From: Thozetella sp. PMI_491
Lineage: Eukaryota > Ascomycota > Sordariomycetes > Chaetosphaeriales > Chaetosphaeriaceae
Length of the DNA: 64,000 nt
NCBI GenBank assembly: GCA_021432635.1
Contig: MU270113.1
Location: 124,001-188,000, forward strand
Direction: 5' to 3'
In this document: piece after piece, positions 49,864 to 61,299 of the stretch
How positions within the stretch are numbered: the first letter of the stretch is position 1
Layout of the letters: every line of letters begins with the position of its first letter
Notes under the pieces: model-generated
What the model saw: only the letters and a program-made list of their open reading frames with translations
What the model was told of the DNA's origin: nothing
Databases searched by the model: none
Program-made: the position numbers and the translations under genes

Positions 49864-52637
49864 CGTGGGACCTGGAATAACTGGAGGTCGGGGTACGGGG
49901 TAGTCGCGTGAGCAGCGGCGGAAGGGCGATCGGAAGAAAAAAAAAAAAAAACCTTGCTCTCGCGGGCAGCGAAAGTCAGTCGCGAGAGAATTGGCAGAAT
50001 GGGGGGAAGAGGCTCGAGCTCGCGTGCCCGCCATCGCATCCAGCAAGTTTCGCGGTGTTTTAAATACAATACCGGGCTGCTGGTTCCTGCGCCTTGGAGC
50101 TCCCCCTGTCAAAGCTCACTCGCGACTGACGTCAGGGGCAGATCGTCGATTCCTCCGCCTACCGAATCGGGATCAGCCCCACGGCATCCATTGGCCAGCT
50201 GCCGCCCCTTAGCGGCCGCCTGGGGACAATGGAGAGACCCCACTGGAGGCAAGCTGAGCAGTCCCTGGGGTTAAAAAATTAAAAACTTGATTTCGCGCCC
50301 AAACTCAAATTTGAACAATGACCAATGCGCGAGGCATGGGGCAATCTGAAACCGCCGAGTCGGCGATGGGGGCGGCAGCATCCGCCTTGAATAATCTAGC
50401 TAGGCTTGCAACATGCTGTTCCCTTGTTGCGCAGCCCCAGCCTAAGACCGTAGATTGGCCAACTTTTTGGCATTACATCAACGACATTAACGACATTAAC
50501 GATATCAACGACACCGACGACACAGGCAACCAGCGCACGACGCACGAGTGAACAGAGACTTTGATAATCTTTTCGTAGGCTCAATCAATTCAACTATCTT
50601 GTTATTGCTGCTGCCCTTCTTTTTACCCTATTGGCGAGTTAGCACATATGCCCTCATGTAGCAGATTATAGCAGATCATAGCAGATCAGGGGTGGGGCAC
50701 TTATCCTCAGGGTCCTGAGGGGTTGTCCTCCCGCCATCTCTGGAGGGAGGACAACCAGGGTCACCCCCCATGGGGCCCACCCATTTCCAAACGGCTGTTC
50801 CTTAGAGACAGAATCCACAGCCCATGATTCCCCGAGCCGGAGGGTCAAGGCTCCCAATGGGAGGGTACACAGCGCCAGACAAGCACGTAGCTTTGACTCC
50901 AACTCTAGATGGGTCCCGGTGATGCTTCCCTCCCGTTGGCCCTCCGTCTCGAGCGCATGAGAAGATGGCATCTGGTCGTTGCGGAGCAACCAAGAAAGAC
51001 ACCCCATCTCCACGCCCGCAGCTTCCCATCGCCTCCGCCGTACAATCCTGCTAAGACGGCCAGCCTTCTCTGACGAAGCCATCCTGTCGCCATCCGCCGG
51101 AGCCGAGCTGTAGCTGAAGATGCCGATAGCCGAAATTCGAGTGGAGTCCTTTCCGTTTGATCGCACTGCCAACAAAGACTAGACTTATGTTTCCTCTCCG
51201 TCGAGACCACAAGGGTGGCCGGCAAGGAGGGCGTTCCGCACGAACAAAGTCATCCTCAAAAATCGTGCTGTCATCTCCAGGCATCTTTCATCGCTGAAAG
51301 AAGCGGAGGAAAGTGTCGGGTTGCCCCGGCCACTTTTGGCGTCCCCTCTGATCGTGAGGGTTGCCCACGAGGACGGGTTAATGCGCCCGGTCGGATTCCA
51401 TGGAGCCTGGCACGCCGGCAGCGAGTGCTGCGGCGTGGCCTAGGAGCCGGTCGACAGCCAGAGTAGCTTAGACGCGATCACGGCCTGCAAAGAGAAAAGG
51501 GGGCCGGAGGACGAGGTACAAAAAGCGAAGAACATGGTAGGAGAAGATGGGGTATCAGTCTCGGGGACGAGTCTGATCGTTTGGTGCCAACGTTCCGCTT
51601 TCCTCATCCAAACCGTAAAGGACTTTGCAGGCAGGATCGAGACCCGCTCTCTCCAGCCGACGACTGGGCATCGCTAGGCAATCACTGTTGACCGCAGTTC
51701 GATCCCAGTGGTACGGCCCTGACGAGTGGCCTCAGACCAGAGGCGTCTTACCATACGGACTCATAGCAGCCAACCCTCGCGCGCCTTTCGGCGACTGGAA
51801 TGTCCTTGCCGCCCGTCTGCCCTCCTCGAAACGCGCCACCTGAACCACTTTTCAGCGGCGTCAGGTGTCCAGAGACGGATCGGGCGTAGAAAGCGGCGTG
51901 TCGGACGACTTGGACGCAAGACTAGAACCAATATAAAGCTTAGGGTTAAGTTCCGAGCCCCATTCTCCCAGGCGGCCGTGGTGGTCGCCAGGGAGGCTCG
52001 CAAGCGAACATTCCTTTCGGAAAACGAGGATCGGAGAACTGTAGGGAAGGCGGGGTGCGTGAGGTGCTGCCCGCAAGGGTGCAGCGAAAGGACTCCGGAC
52101 TCGACTGGCAGGCGGCTCTTGGGCTGCGGTGGCACGGCTCCTGCTGCGGCGTGGCCAAATATAGGCTCCATCTCGGGCTGGAATTCCAGGAATGCATGGG
52201 CATTGAGCGATGGGTTGGACTGCTGGACATTGTAGAGATGCACACTCGGTGTTGAAGAAGAAAACTTTGCGTGCGGGAGCGCGAGAACCCTTGGGGGTAG
52301 AGAAATAGACGCGTCTAATGGTCCGAGCTCCATGACCAACATTCGCCTTGACAGCGCATATCACGCGGTCACGTGCCGTCGTGACCGTGAATCAACACCA
52401 CCATCAGACGCTTTATGTGGGTCTTCAACCTCCAACCGCTCGTCGACGCTGCTCCTTCCCAAAAGTCCAACAGGAATCATTCGGGGACGAGGCACGGAAT
52501 AGACAATCTTGATTTCACTATTGCAATGAGGATAATTTACGGATAAAGACTTCCTGTTGATAAATTTACGATTGATCTAACCAGCATGCCGAAGTATTCG
52601 AGACAGAGCCTATCTCCCCAACAGAAGACTCACTTAT
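49864..52637. other. Gene-poor block upstream of the DUF2183 gene
   Basis: About 2.8 kb without a recognised gene. It holds a 15-A run (49937-49951; a T run in the DUF2183 promoter), a 9-bp tandem repeat (50476-50520), a TATAAAG next to a telomere-like TTAGGGTTA (51932-51950), and an 8-bp inverted repeat around a CACGTG (52366-52387). Confidence 0.5.
50476..50520 (+). repeat. 9-bp tandem repeat, five units
   Basis: Five 9-bp units of the type CATTAACGA; the second and third are identical and the others differ by one or two bases. Confidence 0.85.
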
Positions 52638-53684
52638 CTATCGCTTGCGAGGTGGTTCGCCGTCAGCAAGGTCCTCTGGGCCTCTCTTCCGGCGTGTTCC
52701 GAACAAAATCCTCTGAATGGATTGCGCGGACTGAGTATCTTCTATTGCTTCTTCGGGGTTCGGCCGAGAGTCTGATGCTGCTCCCCGGAGCAGCTGCTGG
52801 CTCGGCGCATACCAGCATGTGTAGTATCCCACTTTGCAATGCTGCAAACGCTCTCCGCCTGAGAGAATCCGCGGACGGTCAGGTTGAGCCAAAGCCCATG
52901 ACAGCCAAGAATGCGGACACAGGGACAAATCTCCCCTGTTTGCGACGAGCGTCTTGCTGACGTCTTTGGTAGCGTCATGCAGCCTCTGTAGTTCCTCCTC
53001 CCCAAGGTCCTTGCTGGGTTCGGAAGGATGGATCCTGGCCTGGAACAGAATCTCGTCTGACGCGCGCTTTCCAAGCCCGTTCGCAGTTCCGTTGTTATTG
53101 CACAGGAGGTATTTCACCCGCCCTTGCGACTTCCGCGCGCGCTCTCGCAAGTGCTCCATGGTGAAGCCGTCGTCGTCGAGTGACGGGTCTGGGCCGGCGG
53201 AGGCAAGAGGGGGGTGCAACATAAGCTCGTTCCCAAGACACCACACCAGGGCGACGTCCCCCTTCGACTCGCTGAAATCGTGTACGGCCATCTCGGCCGG
53301 GAGGCCCTCCTCGGGCTCGAAGACGAGGCGCAAGATGAAGTTCTGCGGCGGCCACTCCTTTGGCTCCCACTCTTGGATCGCCTCTGGCCAGGTGGCGGTA
53401 TCTTTGTAAGCAATCCAGGTGTGCGTCGAGAGGCGGATGACGATGTGGGGTCCCTGATCGAGGACGAGCCAGAGAGTCCGGCCCTTCCTTCCGGCGCTGC
53501 AAACCTGCCTCCCCCGTAGCTGGTCTATGCGGTCCTGAACTTGGTCGGTTTGCGCTCTGGACCGGCCGGCCTCGACGATAGAGACAGGGCGGTCGCCGCC
53601 AAAGCTGTTGGTTATATTACGTCCGACTATCTGTCGTCGTAAGAAATACTCACAACGAGCAGCCTCTCCGATGTCAACGAGCAT
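52638..53684 (-). CDS. Fpg/Nei-family (H2TH) DNA glycosylase-like protein lacking the catalytic N-terminal proline
   Basis: Single exon, 348 aa. The start reads MLVDIGEAARCEYFLRRQIVGRNI, which lines up with the Fpg start MPEIxEVAR but has Val and Asp where the catalytic Pro and Glu stand, plus one extra residue. The beta-sandwich region continues with LRGRQVCSAGRKGRTLWLVL and GPHIVIRLSTHTWI. The helix-two-turn-helix part is recognisable: NGLGKRASDEILFQARIHPSEPSKDL then QRLHDATKDVS. Near the C-terminus KVGYYTCWYAPSQQ resembles a zincless finger. A basic tail ends EPPRKR. Family enzymes remove oxidised bases through a Schiff base on the N-terminal Pro; this protein may bind DNA without cleaving it, unless an upstream exon was missed. 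It is divergent from rtp1. Confidence 0.8.
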   Translation of the reverse strand: MLVDIGEAARCEYFLRRQIVGRNITNSFGGDRPVSIVEAGRSRAQTDQVQDRIDQLRGRQVCSAGRKGRTLWLVLDQGPHIVIRLSTHTWIAYKDTATWPEAIQEWEPKEWPPQNFILRLVFEPEEGLPAEMAVHDFSESKGDVALVWCLGNELMLHPPLASAGPDPSLDDDGFTMEHLRERARKSQGRVKYLLCNNNGTANGLGKRASDEILFQARIHPSEPSKDLGEEELQRLHDATKDVSKTLVANRGDLSLCPHSWLSWALAQPDRPRILSGGERLQHCKVGYYTCWYAPSQQLLRGAASDSRPNPEEAIEDTQSAQSIQRILFGTRRKRGPEDLADGEPPRKR

Positions 53685-54705
53685 GTTGGCCGTGTCGTGG
53701 TGGATGGTGTTTGTTTCTCCTGATATAGTTCAGAGCCAGCAAGGCAAAGTAAGAGTGGCAAGATTGACGATGAGGTATGTTGTGTGTCTATCTTGTGGTG
53801 TGGTTGTGCCTTTTCATTCGCTAGGATTTGGCCGCAACAAAGGCCATGTCCTGCTGTGCACCCTTCCATATTTGCATAGAGCTGCGTGATAAAGAAGACT
53901 AGTCGGGACGCAGCGGGCGTTTCAGTGCTTTTGATAAGAGTTCCACGTCTCTGCATATGATACATAGCGGCATTGTTCGTCAGAAATGGCACGTGTGCCA
54001 TGGTACCACTGGACTTTTCAGCGGCGGTCAAACGGACCCTGAGCCAATGCATCTAAGTCCTCCGCGGAGGCAGCGAGATGCGTTAGAACCACAATCTGCC
54101 CACGCTACCACATATCACTAGACCATTGCGGCCAAAATATCCTGCATTCAAGATTTTCTCTGTCTACCCCAAGCTTAATGTGCGGTTCGAGTGACCAGTT
54201 GCAGTCCTGGCCGTGTTCGAGGAAGAGCACGTGTTAGATCACGTGGGTATGTCACTGATCTGTGGCCCACTTTTGTAGGCGTCGTAGCTCTTCCACCGTC
54301 GACTAAGAACTTCTAAGGCTCACACAATGACTGTCCGTCCGGGTCGATGACCAACGCGAGGTAAAACTATTTGAGGAGGCAAGGAAATCCGGCAGAAATT
54401 CCTATGTAGTATTCGGCCGTCTACCTTCAGAGCACGGCCTCCAGAAACATTATACCTTATGTACGACGATAGTCTGCCGCGCGCTTCGTCTCTAACTTTG
54501 CCACTTTCACGTCCACCCCGAAATTTAGGTGGGCGAGTTTTCTTGTCGACAGCTCCTTCCGTACTCCATCTGCAACGCCACAAGAACAGTTCCCGTGGCA
54601 GAAACGGGAAGCGAGGCATCATATTCCTGGCCTGCTGATTGTAGCCACAACATAATACCTTGTTGCTCACTCTAGAGCTTGGACCTGTCCGTGATCGCCG
54701 CCGCA
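53685..54705. promoter_or_regulatory. Divergent promoter region with three CACGTG boxes
   Basis: About 1.0 kb separates the ATGs of the Fpg-like gene and rtp1. CACGTG occurs at 53990-53995 (inside the inverted repeat ATGGCAC-GT-GTGCCAT), 54228-54233 and 54240-54245; the last two are 12 bases apart, about one helical turn. bHLH factors (Pho4/Cbf1/SREBP types) bind such boxes. No gene is seen inside. Confidence 0.5.
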
Positions 54706-57508
54706 ATGGAGCCGCCATCCTCGCAGGAGACTCCGCGCCAGAAGCTGATCCGGGCGATCAGCGAGCTCGGAACCAAAGCGTACAGTCCACAGGCAAACGA
54801 CGCCGGGAGGTCTCAGGCACGAAGAGAACTGGACGAGCTGATCCAAAGGTAAGTCGTGCCGTATTCAGCAATAGCGTGCATCTTGAGCCTGACCCTCTGG
54901 TCATCAGTACAAAAACAACGGTTCTGTTGCCGGCTCTGAACATCTTAATTCGCCCCAACTACGCTCCAGATTGGTTCCGTCCAAAGGTTATGGAGACGCT
55001 GACAACATTGCCGCTCCGCCCAGATGGAGTTCGTCCAACCTTGGAGTTCGTGTTTGCCGTGCACCCCACCAGCACCGTCAAGAATTCCGAGGCAGCAGCG
55101 CCGCAGAAACGAGGCGCCAATGTCACCAACGAGTCTCTTAACATGGCAACTCGGTTACTGTCAACCCCTCCTTCAACAGTGACCGCTGAAGATTGGTTTA
55201 CAGGGGTGGGACCGCAGCTTCTCCAACTGCTAGATGAAGGAGACGCCGATCTGAGGAAGGTAGTGGCATATGTGGTTGGATTTGGCGTGCTTGGAAACCG
55301 TAAACTGGGATCTCCAGGTGAGCATGCACAGGGGATGAGAAAGAGAGCCTCCAGGGATATTAACGTGCTTCGTCAGGTACCCCAGGATGGACGCACCTGG
55401 CCGAGCCCATGCTTAACGCCATCAAGCCTCCGGCTAAGAAATATGGTGACGTCTTGGACTCGGATTCCATCATTGATCTGAGCCGGGAGCATGTCATCGT
55501 CTCTCCAGACGACCTCGCCAAGGCCCTCCGCCGCCTGCTGAGCCTGCTCAATTCCCACCCGAACCCTGGTCTTTGCAAGAGGTTGATCAGCCGCCTCCTT
55601 TCCCCCCTTTGGGCACTCTCATCTTGGCCAAAACCCAGCCCCCAATCAAGCGAGAATTACTGTGCACCTGCCAAGGAGCTTTTGAAAACCTTCTTGAGGC
55701 TGGAGACCGCACCGGACGTTCTCGTAGTCCTGATTGAAAAGCTTACCTACTTGGGCGGGCATGAGAAAGACAAACCGGAATGGCTTTTCCAAGAGTCCGT
55801 CGATGGCAGGCCGCAAGTAGTCGCTGTCCGCACCATCGGTGGTTCTACGCCCGGGGTCGGGCAACTGACACTGGAGGATATAGACTCCAAGGTCTCCACA
55901 TTCGTGGAAATATTAGACGAGGTCTCGCCAGACGGAAATATATCCTCTGTATTCCTCGACCTCTTCCGCCGATGGATCGCCTCAGGCAGCAAGGTGAGGA
56001 CAAATAGTATCCTCATCAAAGATCAGGACGAGGATAAGCGAGATCCGATGGAGCAACTGGTCGAAGTCAAGGTCCTGCAGGCCATGATGGACAAGTTTCC
56101 GGATAAGCTGGCCAGCCAGCCTGTCCATCTTCTCCAGCTGGTGAGCCAGGTGCTGGGGTATGATGGCCAAGCTGACGAAGACGAAGCCACGTCGGTCGCA
56201 CTCAGCTTGCTAAACATGGTCGTCACGGTCCCAGGATTTCAGATGTCGCTGGTCGACAACGAAATTATGCAGCCCATTCAGACGGCCCTGGACCGGCTTT
56301 CCAAGGCAGAGAACGAAGACGTGTCGAGAACGGCGCAAAACCTCGCGCTTCTGCTCAAGTACCGAGATGAGCTTGACGATCCTGCAGACGTCCAAACAGC
56401 GCCCACAGATCGTCAAGTTGAAGACCGGAAGACGTACAGGCTTGCGGTTTCCTACATTACCCAACCGGAGTCTCCGCCTCCTGTCAAGGCGGAGGGCCTC
56501 AACCTCATCTCAACGCTCATCTCCTCCCTGAACCCAATTCTCGATATTCCCGGGATTCTCGTCCTGATGTCCTCTCTCCTGAAGAATGACGATGATTATA
56601 TAAATCTCAAAGTAATCAAAATTTTCACTCTGCTGGTCGACCGACATCCCAAATCGGTGACCAAAGAGCTCCTTGACCACTACGTCGACCCCAAAGAACT
56701 TGCTTCCGTCGACACACGGCTCCGATTCGGCGAGGCGCTGCTACAAGTCATCGAGCGCCTTGGCGAAACCTTCACGGGAGAGGTTGCTCAACAGGTAGGA
56801 GAGGCGCTTCTCTCGGTGGCGAGCCGACGGGGGCACCGGGCGAAGACGGCAGCAAAACAGGCTAGGGAAGAGCGGGCACACCAGCTCAAGAAGAAGGAAG
56901 CCGACGAAGTTTGGGGCGGCGAGGTTCCGGACATGAGCGAGCCTATGAACGAAGAGGAGAAGGCGCGGGAGGCGATCCTCTCACAAATTGTCGAAGGTTG
57001 GGAGAGCAAGCGCGGCACCGAGGACATCCGGATTCGCTCTTCTGCCCTTTCAGTCTTCGCCGCCGGAGTCGAAACGAGTATCGCGGGGCTCGGCCCGACG
57101 CTCGTCTCCGCCGCCGTAGACCTCAGCATGAACATCTTGCAGCTCGAGCGCGAGCTGGAAAAAGGAATCCTCCGACGGTCCGCCGTCCTGCTCGTCTTGA
57201 GTTTTGTGCACGCTCTAGACCATGCGAGGCAGTCGGGGCGCAAGCTGGGTTTCGGGCTGGCAAGTCAGGAGGACGTGGTGCGGGTGCTGCAGTTTGTGGC
57301 AGATACGGATAACGACGGGCTGGTACAGCAGCACGCTAGGGACGTTATCGAGAGCTTGGAGAACTGGACTTTGACAAGGCTCGTGCCGGAAACCACTGGC
57401 CCCGGTATAGACAATGGTTTGACTAGGCTAGCCGGACTAACTATTAACCCCGGGTTGGCGAGCAAGCAGTCTGACGGCCCAAGGCCGAGGATTGAAGAGA
57501 TTGAATAG
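54706..57508 (+). CDS. rtp1: RNA polymerase II assembly/nuclear import factor Rtp1 (TANGO6 family)
   Basis: Three exons, 54706-54848, 54908-55317 and 55377-57508, join in frame to 894 aa with two 59-nt introns. The protein is almost entirely helical HEAT/ARM-like repeats. The two family blocks are visible: an RTP1_C1-type region around residues 580-690 (LASVDTRLRFGEALLQVIERLGE) and RTP1_C2 near 790-850 (RRSAVLLVLSFVHALDHARQ, FVADTDNDGLVQQHARDVIE). A Lys/Glu-rich linker lies between them (REERAHQLKKKEADEV). In yeast, Rtp1 binds RNA polymerase II subunits, the R2TP complex and nucleoporins, and helps polymerase II assembly and nuclear import. The ATG at 54706 sits in a GCCGCAATGG context. Confidence 0.9.
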
Positions 57509-57867
57509 AACCGCTCACATCTCCAATGCTCTTAGACCTAGGCAATATAGCTAAAGCGTGGTATAAACGAGGAGATTCCCGTTATGTTCTCGGAATTGGC
57601 CATGGCATACCTGTGGACTGTACCGCATCCTTCTCACTGACTGTCCATTCTCTGAGCGTTGACGCAACTCCAGTGCAAGTGATCATCATCTATAGATAAC
57701 ACAACGCATGGGTTATTGGGTGCCAAAGAGCGTAGTAACGATCTCTAGGAGCTAGGATAACATCGATCGTATCACCAACAGACGAGGACGAAGAAAGGGT
57801 ATCTAAATTATATACGTGACTCATGATCAAGTCCTCCACCCATGTTAAAGCTCATACACCCAGGGTG
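57509..57867. other. Convergent 3' spacer
   Basis: About 360 bases between the rtp1 and AT-hook gene stop codons, A/T-rich, with no gene seen. Confidence 0.6.
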
Positions 57868-60141
57868 TTATTTGCGTAGACTCTTCAAAAGAGGCGCGAT
57901 TCTAGACCGTTTGCTGAGGCCGACCCGGTAGAGAACCTTCCCTGACTGTGCGGAGCCCAGAGCTTTGGTCGGATCCTTTACCTGCTTCTTTTCGACTAGA
58001 GAATTCTCTTTCACTTCCAAATCCGTTTCCTGGGCCACGTCTGTGCTCGACTTCTCAGATACGGATACGTCGATGGCGGCACTGGAGTTCCCAGAGATGT
58101 CTCCGAGTACGCCGGACTCCGTCATCGAATGAGGCACTTCCTTCGGGCTGCCAGTCTTCTGCTTGTTTTTCTTCCTGCCTCTCTTCTTCGGCTCGCTTGG
58201 AGGATCAATGTCGGCGTCTCGGGGGCAGTCCAAAGCCTTGGTTGCATCATCTTGAGCTTGAAGTCCTCGATGAGCATCCGGATAAGCGGGCTCTTCGTAG
58301 TTCGTATCAGCTGGTTCATCTACCACTGTCGGGAGCTCCGCCGGTTGCTGCTTTTCGACCTTTCTAGGTCGTCCTCGCTTCCTCTTGGCTCCCGGGGTGC
58401 CAGACTCTTCAGGGTTCGAATTCGCCTGGGCTGCCTCCTTCGGTGGCCTGTCCAAGTGGCTCGTGGTATCCTCCAGTACCATCGCCTGGTGGGTTTCCTT
58501 CCTCTTTCTGCCTCTTTTCCTTGGTCCGCGATCCTCATGCTCGGCAACGGCCGGTTTACCCTCCCCGTCAACAGGGTCCATGCTGCCTGATCTTGAAACA
58601 TGGCTATCAACCATCACCCACGTCTCTGTAGTCAATGCAGACGTTTCCGCGGCCAAAACAGGATGTGAATAAAGTTCATCCACTGAGCGGTCCACTCCGC
58701 GTGCGTTGAGATTAGACCTTCGGCGACTAGGTTTGTGAGTGGAGCTCCCCTGAGCAGAATCTTTTGAATGTGATTCAAAGTGATCTTCTTGCAACGGTAG
58801 GTCTTCAAAAGCATTACGGCTGGTGTTGGTGGACTTGCCGGACTTGCTCTTGGTACCACGAGTGCTTATTGGCGAGCCAGCTTCAGACGAAGGCACGCTG
58901 CCGTGCGCCAGCCTGGCTCTCTTCATCTTCACAGTCTCGGGGGTTATAGATAGGACATCGGGTGACGACGGTGGCTAAAAACTCGTTAGCATTGAGAATC
59001 GTTCGAGAATCGTGGGAACACAACTCACAACTTCTTCTGTAATCGGCCTCAGTTTCCTCTTCCTATTTGAGTTGGGCTCTACGAGAGGATCTGCTCTCCG
59101 GCTAGAAGAAGCAAACTCGCTCGGAGTAGTGTACGCAATTGTCGTTGCCCCGCTGGATTTATGCAAGAGAAGGTCGGCCGGGTTTGTAAAAGACGGTAGA
59201 GCAACATCGTCTTGCTGCCCTGGACCTGACGACGGAGGGATCACACTGTACTCTTGCTTCTGGCTAGCTGTCAAAGCAACAGGCGAAACATAGAGAAGAG
59301 CCGAAGCCACCTCGCTGCCTTCGCCTCCTGTGGCCATTCTAGTGCCGTCATCGACGTTTAGATTAGAGACAGCGGGTTCCTCAAGTCGATCTGTAGCGGC
59401 GAAACTGCTTGCCGAGGGTTGTTGGGCAGACCTTGGTGTGTTTCGCACCTGACTATTTCCCCGTGGTGCTGCGTGTGGCCCATCTTCGGCTAGATTACTA
59501 CCATTATCATGGGACTCTAACTCTGACATGCGCGAGACATCTTCGAGAGATTCGTTGGGAGGGGGGCTGGATTGGAAAGTTCGACTGCGTTTTCCGTATG
59601 TCTTTGAAATCTTGGATCGCGACCGACCTCCGCTGCTCGGTAGCCCGGTCGCATCACCGTAGCCCATGGTCACCGGGGGGCTGCTAGGTATCGCCCAGGG
59701 GTCCTCCGGTCTGCTACCCCTCTCCTCTCGTGGAGTCGTGATTTGAGTGAAGTCGAGATCGACAGCTGCTTTTACCTTCGCCTTATGACTTGCTGGGACC
59801 GGGTCGGTAATCGAAGTGCCCAGATCCAAGCGCTTTAGCTTAGCCTTCTTGCCGTCCACTGGCGATGTAATCACAGTTGCGGCGGACTTCCTCGGCAAAT
59901 CTGTGGCCTTTCCTAGATCGCCATGCTGATCTTGCCCGCTGCTTGACGTAGGAACACGATGCTCGTTGTAGATGTTGCGGAAGAAGGAAGAGTCGGTCGT
60001 CTCGAAGCTGTCAGCGGCGTGCGTGGGGTCCTTCGGCGCTTCCAGGGATGAGAACAAATCCTCAAGCTCTGGAGCCAGCTTATGGGGGCTAGTGTCGCTT
60101 CCTTCGTCATCAGAGTCGAGGATAACGCGCGCGGTGCTCAT
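57868..60141 (-). CDS. AT-hook protein of unknown function
   Basis: Two exons, 60141-59029 and 58974-57868, with a 54-nt intron (GTGAGT...TTTTAG), give 739 aa. Nearly the whole chain is low-complexity, rich in Ser, Pro, Thr and charged residues. The start MSTARVILDSDDEGSD has an acidic casein-kinase-like patch. In the C-terminal half three basic hooks occur: RKRGRKRKE, KRKRGRPRKVEK (the classic GRP core) and KKRGRKKNKQK. The last 24 residues (KVLYRVGLSKRSRIAPLLKSLRK region) are compact and basic and look like a conserved motif. The layout suggests a nuclear chromatin or DNA-repair accessory protein that binds the minor groove of AT-rich DNA. The family was not identified. 60141 is the first ATG; the frame upstream opens only with TTG. 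Confidence 0.83.
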
Positions 60142-61299
60142 TGTGGCGAGCTTGCTGGCAGGCTTCTGCCTGGCCGCTTCGGATTTGTCAAGCAATGTGC
60201 CTTCATCCGAGGCAGGTGCTTGAACGCGGTCGACGCGTCTCGGCAGTGGCGAACGTGCGAGCGCATAGCGCCCGCTACTTATCGATAAGAAAAATGCGGC
60301 TGCCGCAAGTGCTTGGCAGTTGCTGGAATGTGGGTCCTTCGATCTAAGACCTATCGTTAACCCCTGGCATCATTCCCTTTCGTTGCTTTCGGCAAGCTCC
60401 ATGGCTATTAATTGTATGTAAAACTGACGCATTCATGTCCTGGTTGGCGTTCTCGGCCATAGAAAATTTATCATCACCCCCTTCAGCCGAATAGACGATT
60501 ATTCTCGTGTTTAGGGCCCGCCAGAGTACTCAACGAGGCCGAGGATCTCGAGTCTTATAACTTCTGAAGGTTGTTTCGAGGCTACTTGGCCCCTGGGCCT
60601 ACCTTAGGACGAACATTGGACCGTCTATCAAATTTTGTCTCATAGCTGGAGGGCTACAAGTATTAATTGAATATAGGCCAAATTGTTCACTTAGAAGTTC
60701 CTCCAAGACTACCGCGAACTCCCTAGGGGTGGTAAAGCGGGTATGAGAAGCCCTTGGATGTTCAACACTCGACGATAAACGGACACCTCGTCCTGCTTAT
60801 GAAGTATAACTTTTAGTATTAAAACAATCTAGATTGAAGCACTTAGGAATCAAGACCGCTTCATGGTACCACATTGTGACCCGGTTGCGCCGGCGGCCTC
60901 GGGAGGGTAGTGGAGCAGCGATGGCAAGTCTAGTTTTGGACCCCCCCGTCAATTCTCGAGAAACAGGAGGCTTCGATAGAGTCGAACAAACTTAGTGGAC
61001 GCGCTCTTCCCCATGGCGCACCAGGCATCTTGACTGTTGTCCAGAGAGTCCAGCACGTGCCTGCATACTGATTGACTCCCTACTGCAGTTGCCCCGCCAT
61101 CGAGGGTGCCCCTCCAAGCAGCGGTATGCGGGGCACAATTTTTTCTCGGCCCCGCCGATCTTCGGCGCCGCGCGACTTTATGGGTCTAGCCCAGCGAGAT
61201 CCCGTTTTCGTCACCAGTTCTTTAAGCTTCAAGTAGCAATTGAGTCAGCCTTAGAGCTTTTCTTCTTCTTCTCTCTGTTAGAGACTATAGTTCTGCAAC
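60142..61299. other. Divergent spacer between the AT-hook gene and thr4
   Basis: About 1.16 kb without a gene. The thr4-proximal half carries CACGTG (61054-61059), TGACTC (61073-61078) and TGAGTCA (61241-61247); the middle (60600-60860) is A/T-rich. Confidence 0.6.
61073..61247 (+). promoter_or_regulatory. Gcn4/CPC-1-type sites in the thr4 promoter
   Basis: TGACTC at 61073-61078 and a perfect TGAGTCA at 61241-61247 lie 227 and 59 bases before the thr4 ATG. Gcn4/CPC-1 bZIP factors bind TGASTCA to induce amino-acid biosynthesis genes, so cross-pathway control is expected here. Confidence 0.55.

Noticed and set aside
53614..53684. A possible short intron starting GTGAGT at 53662 in the Fpg-like gene
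   Set aside because: Removing it would destroy the continuous match to the Fpg N-terminal helix (EAARCEYFLRRQIVG) and shift the frame.
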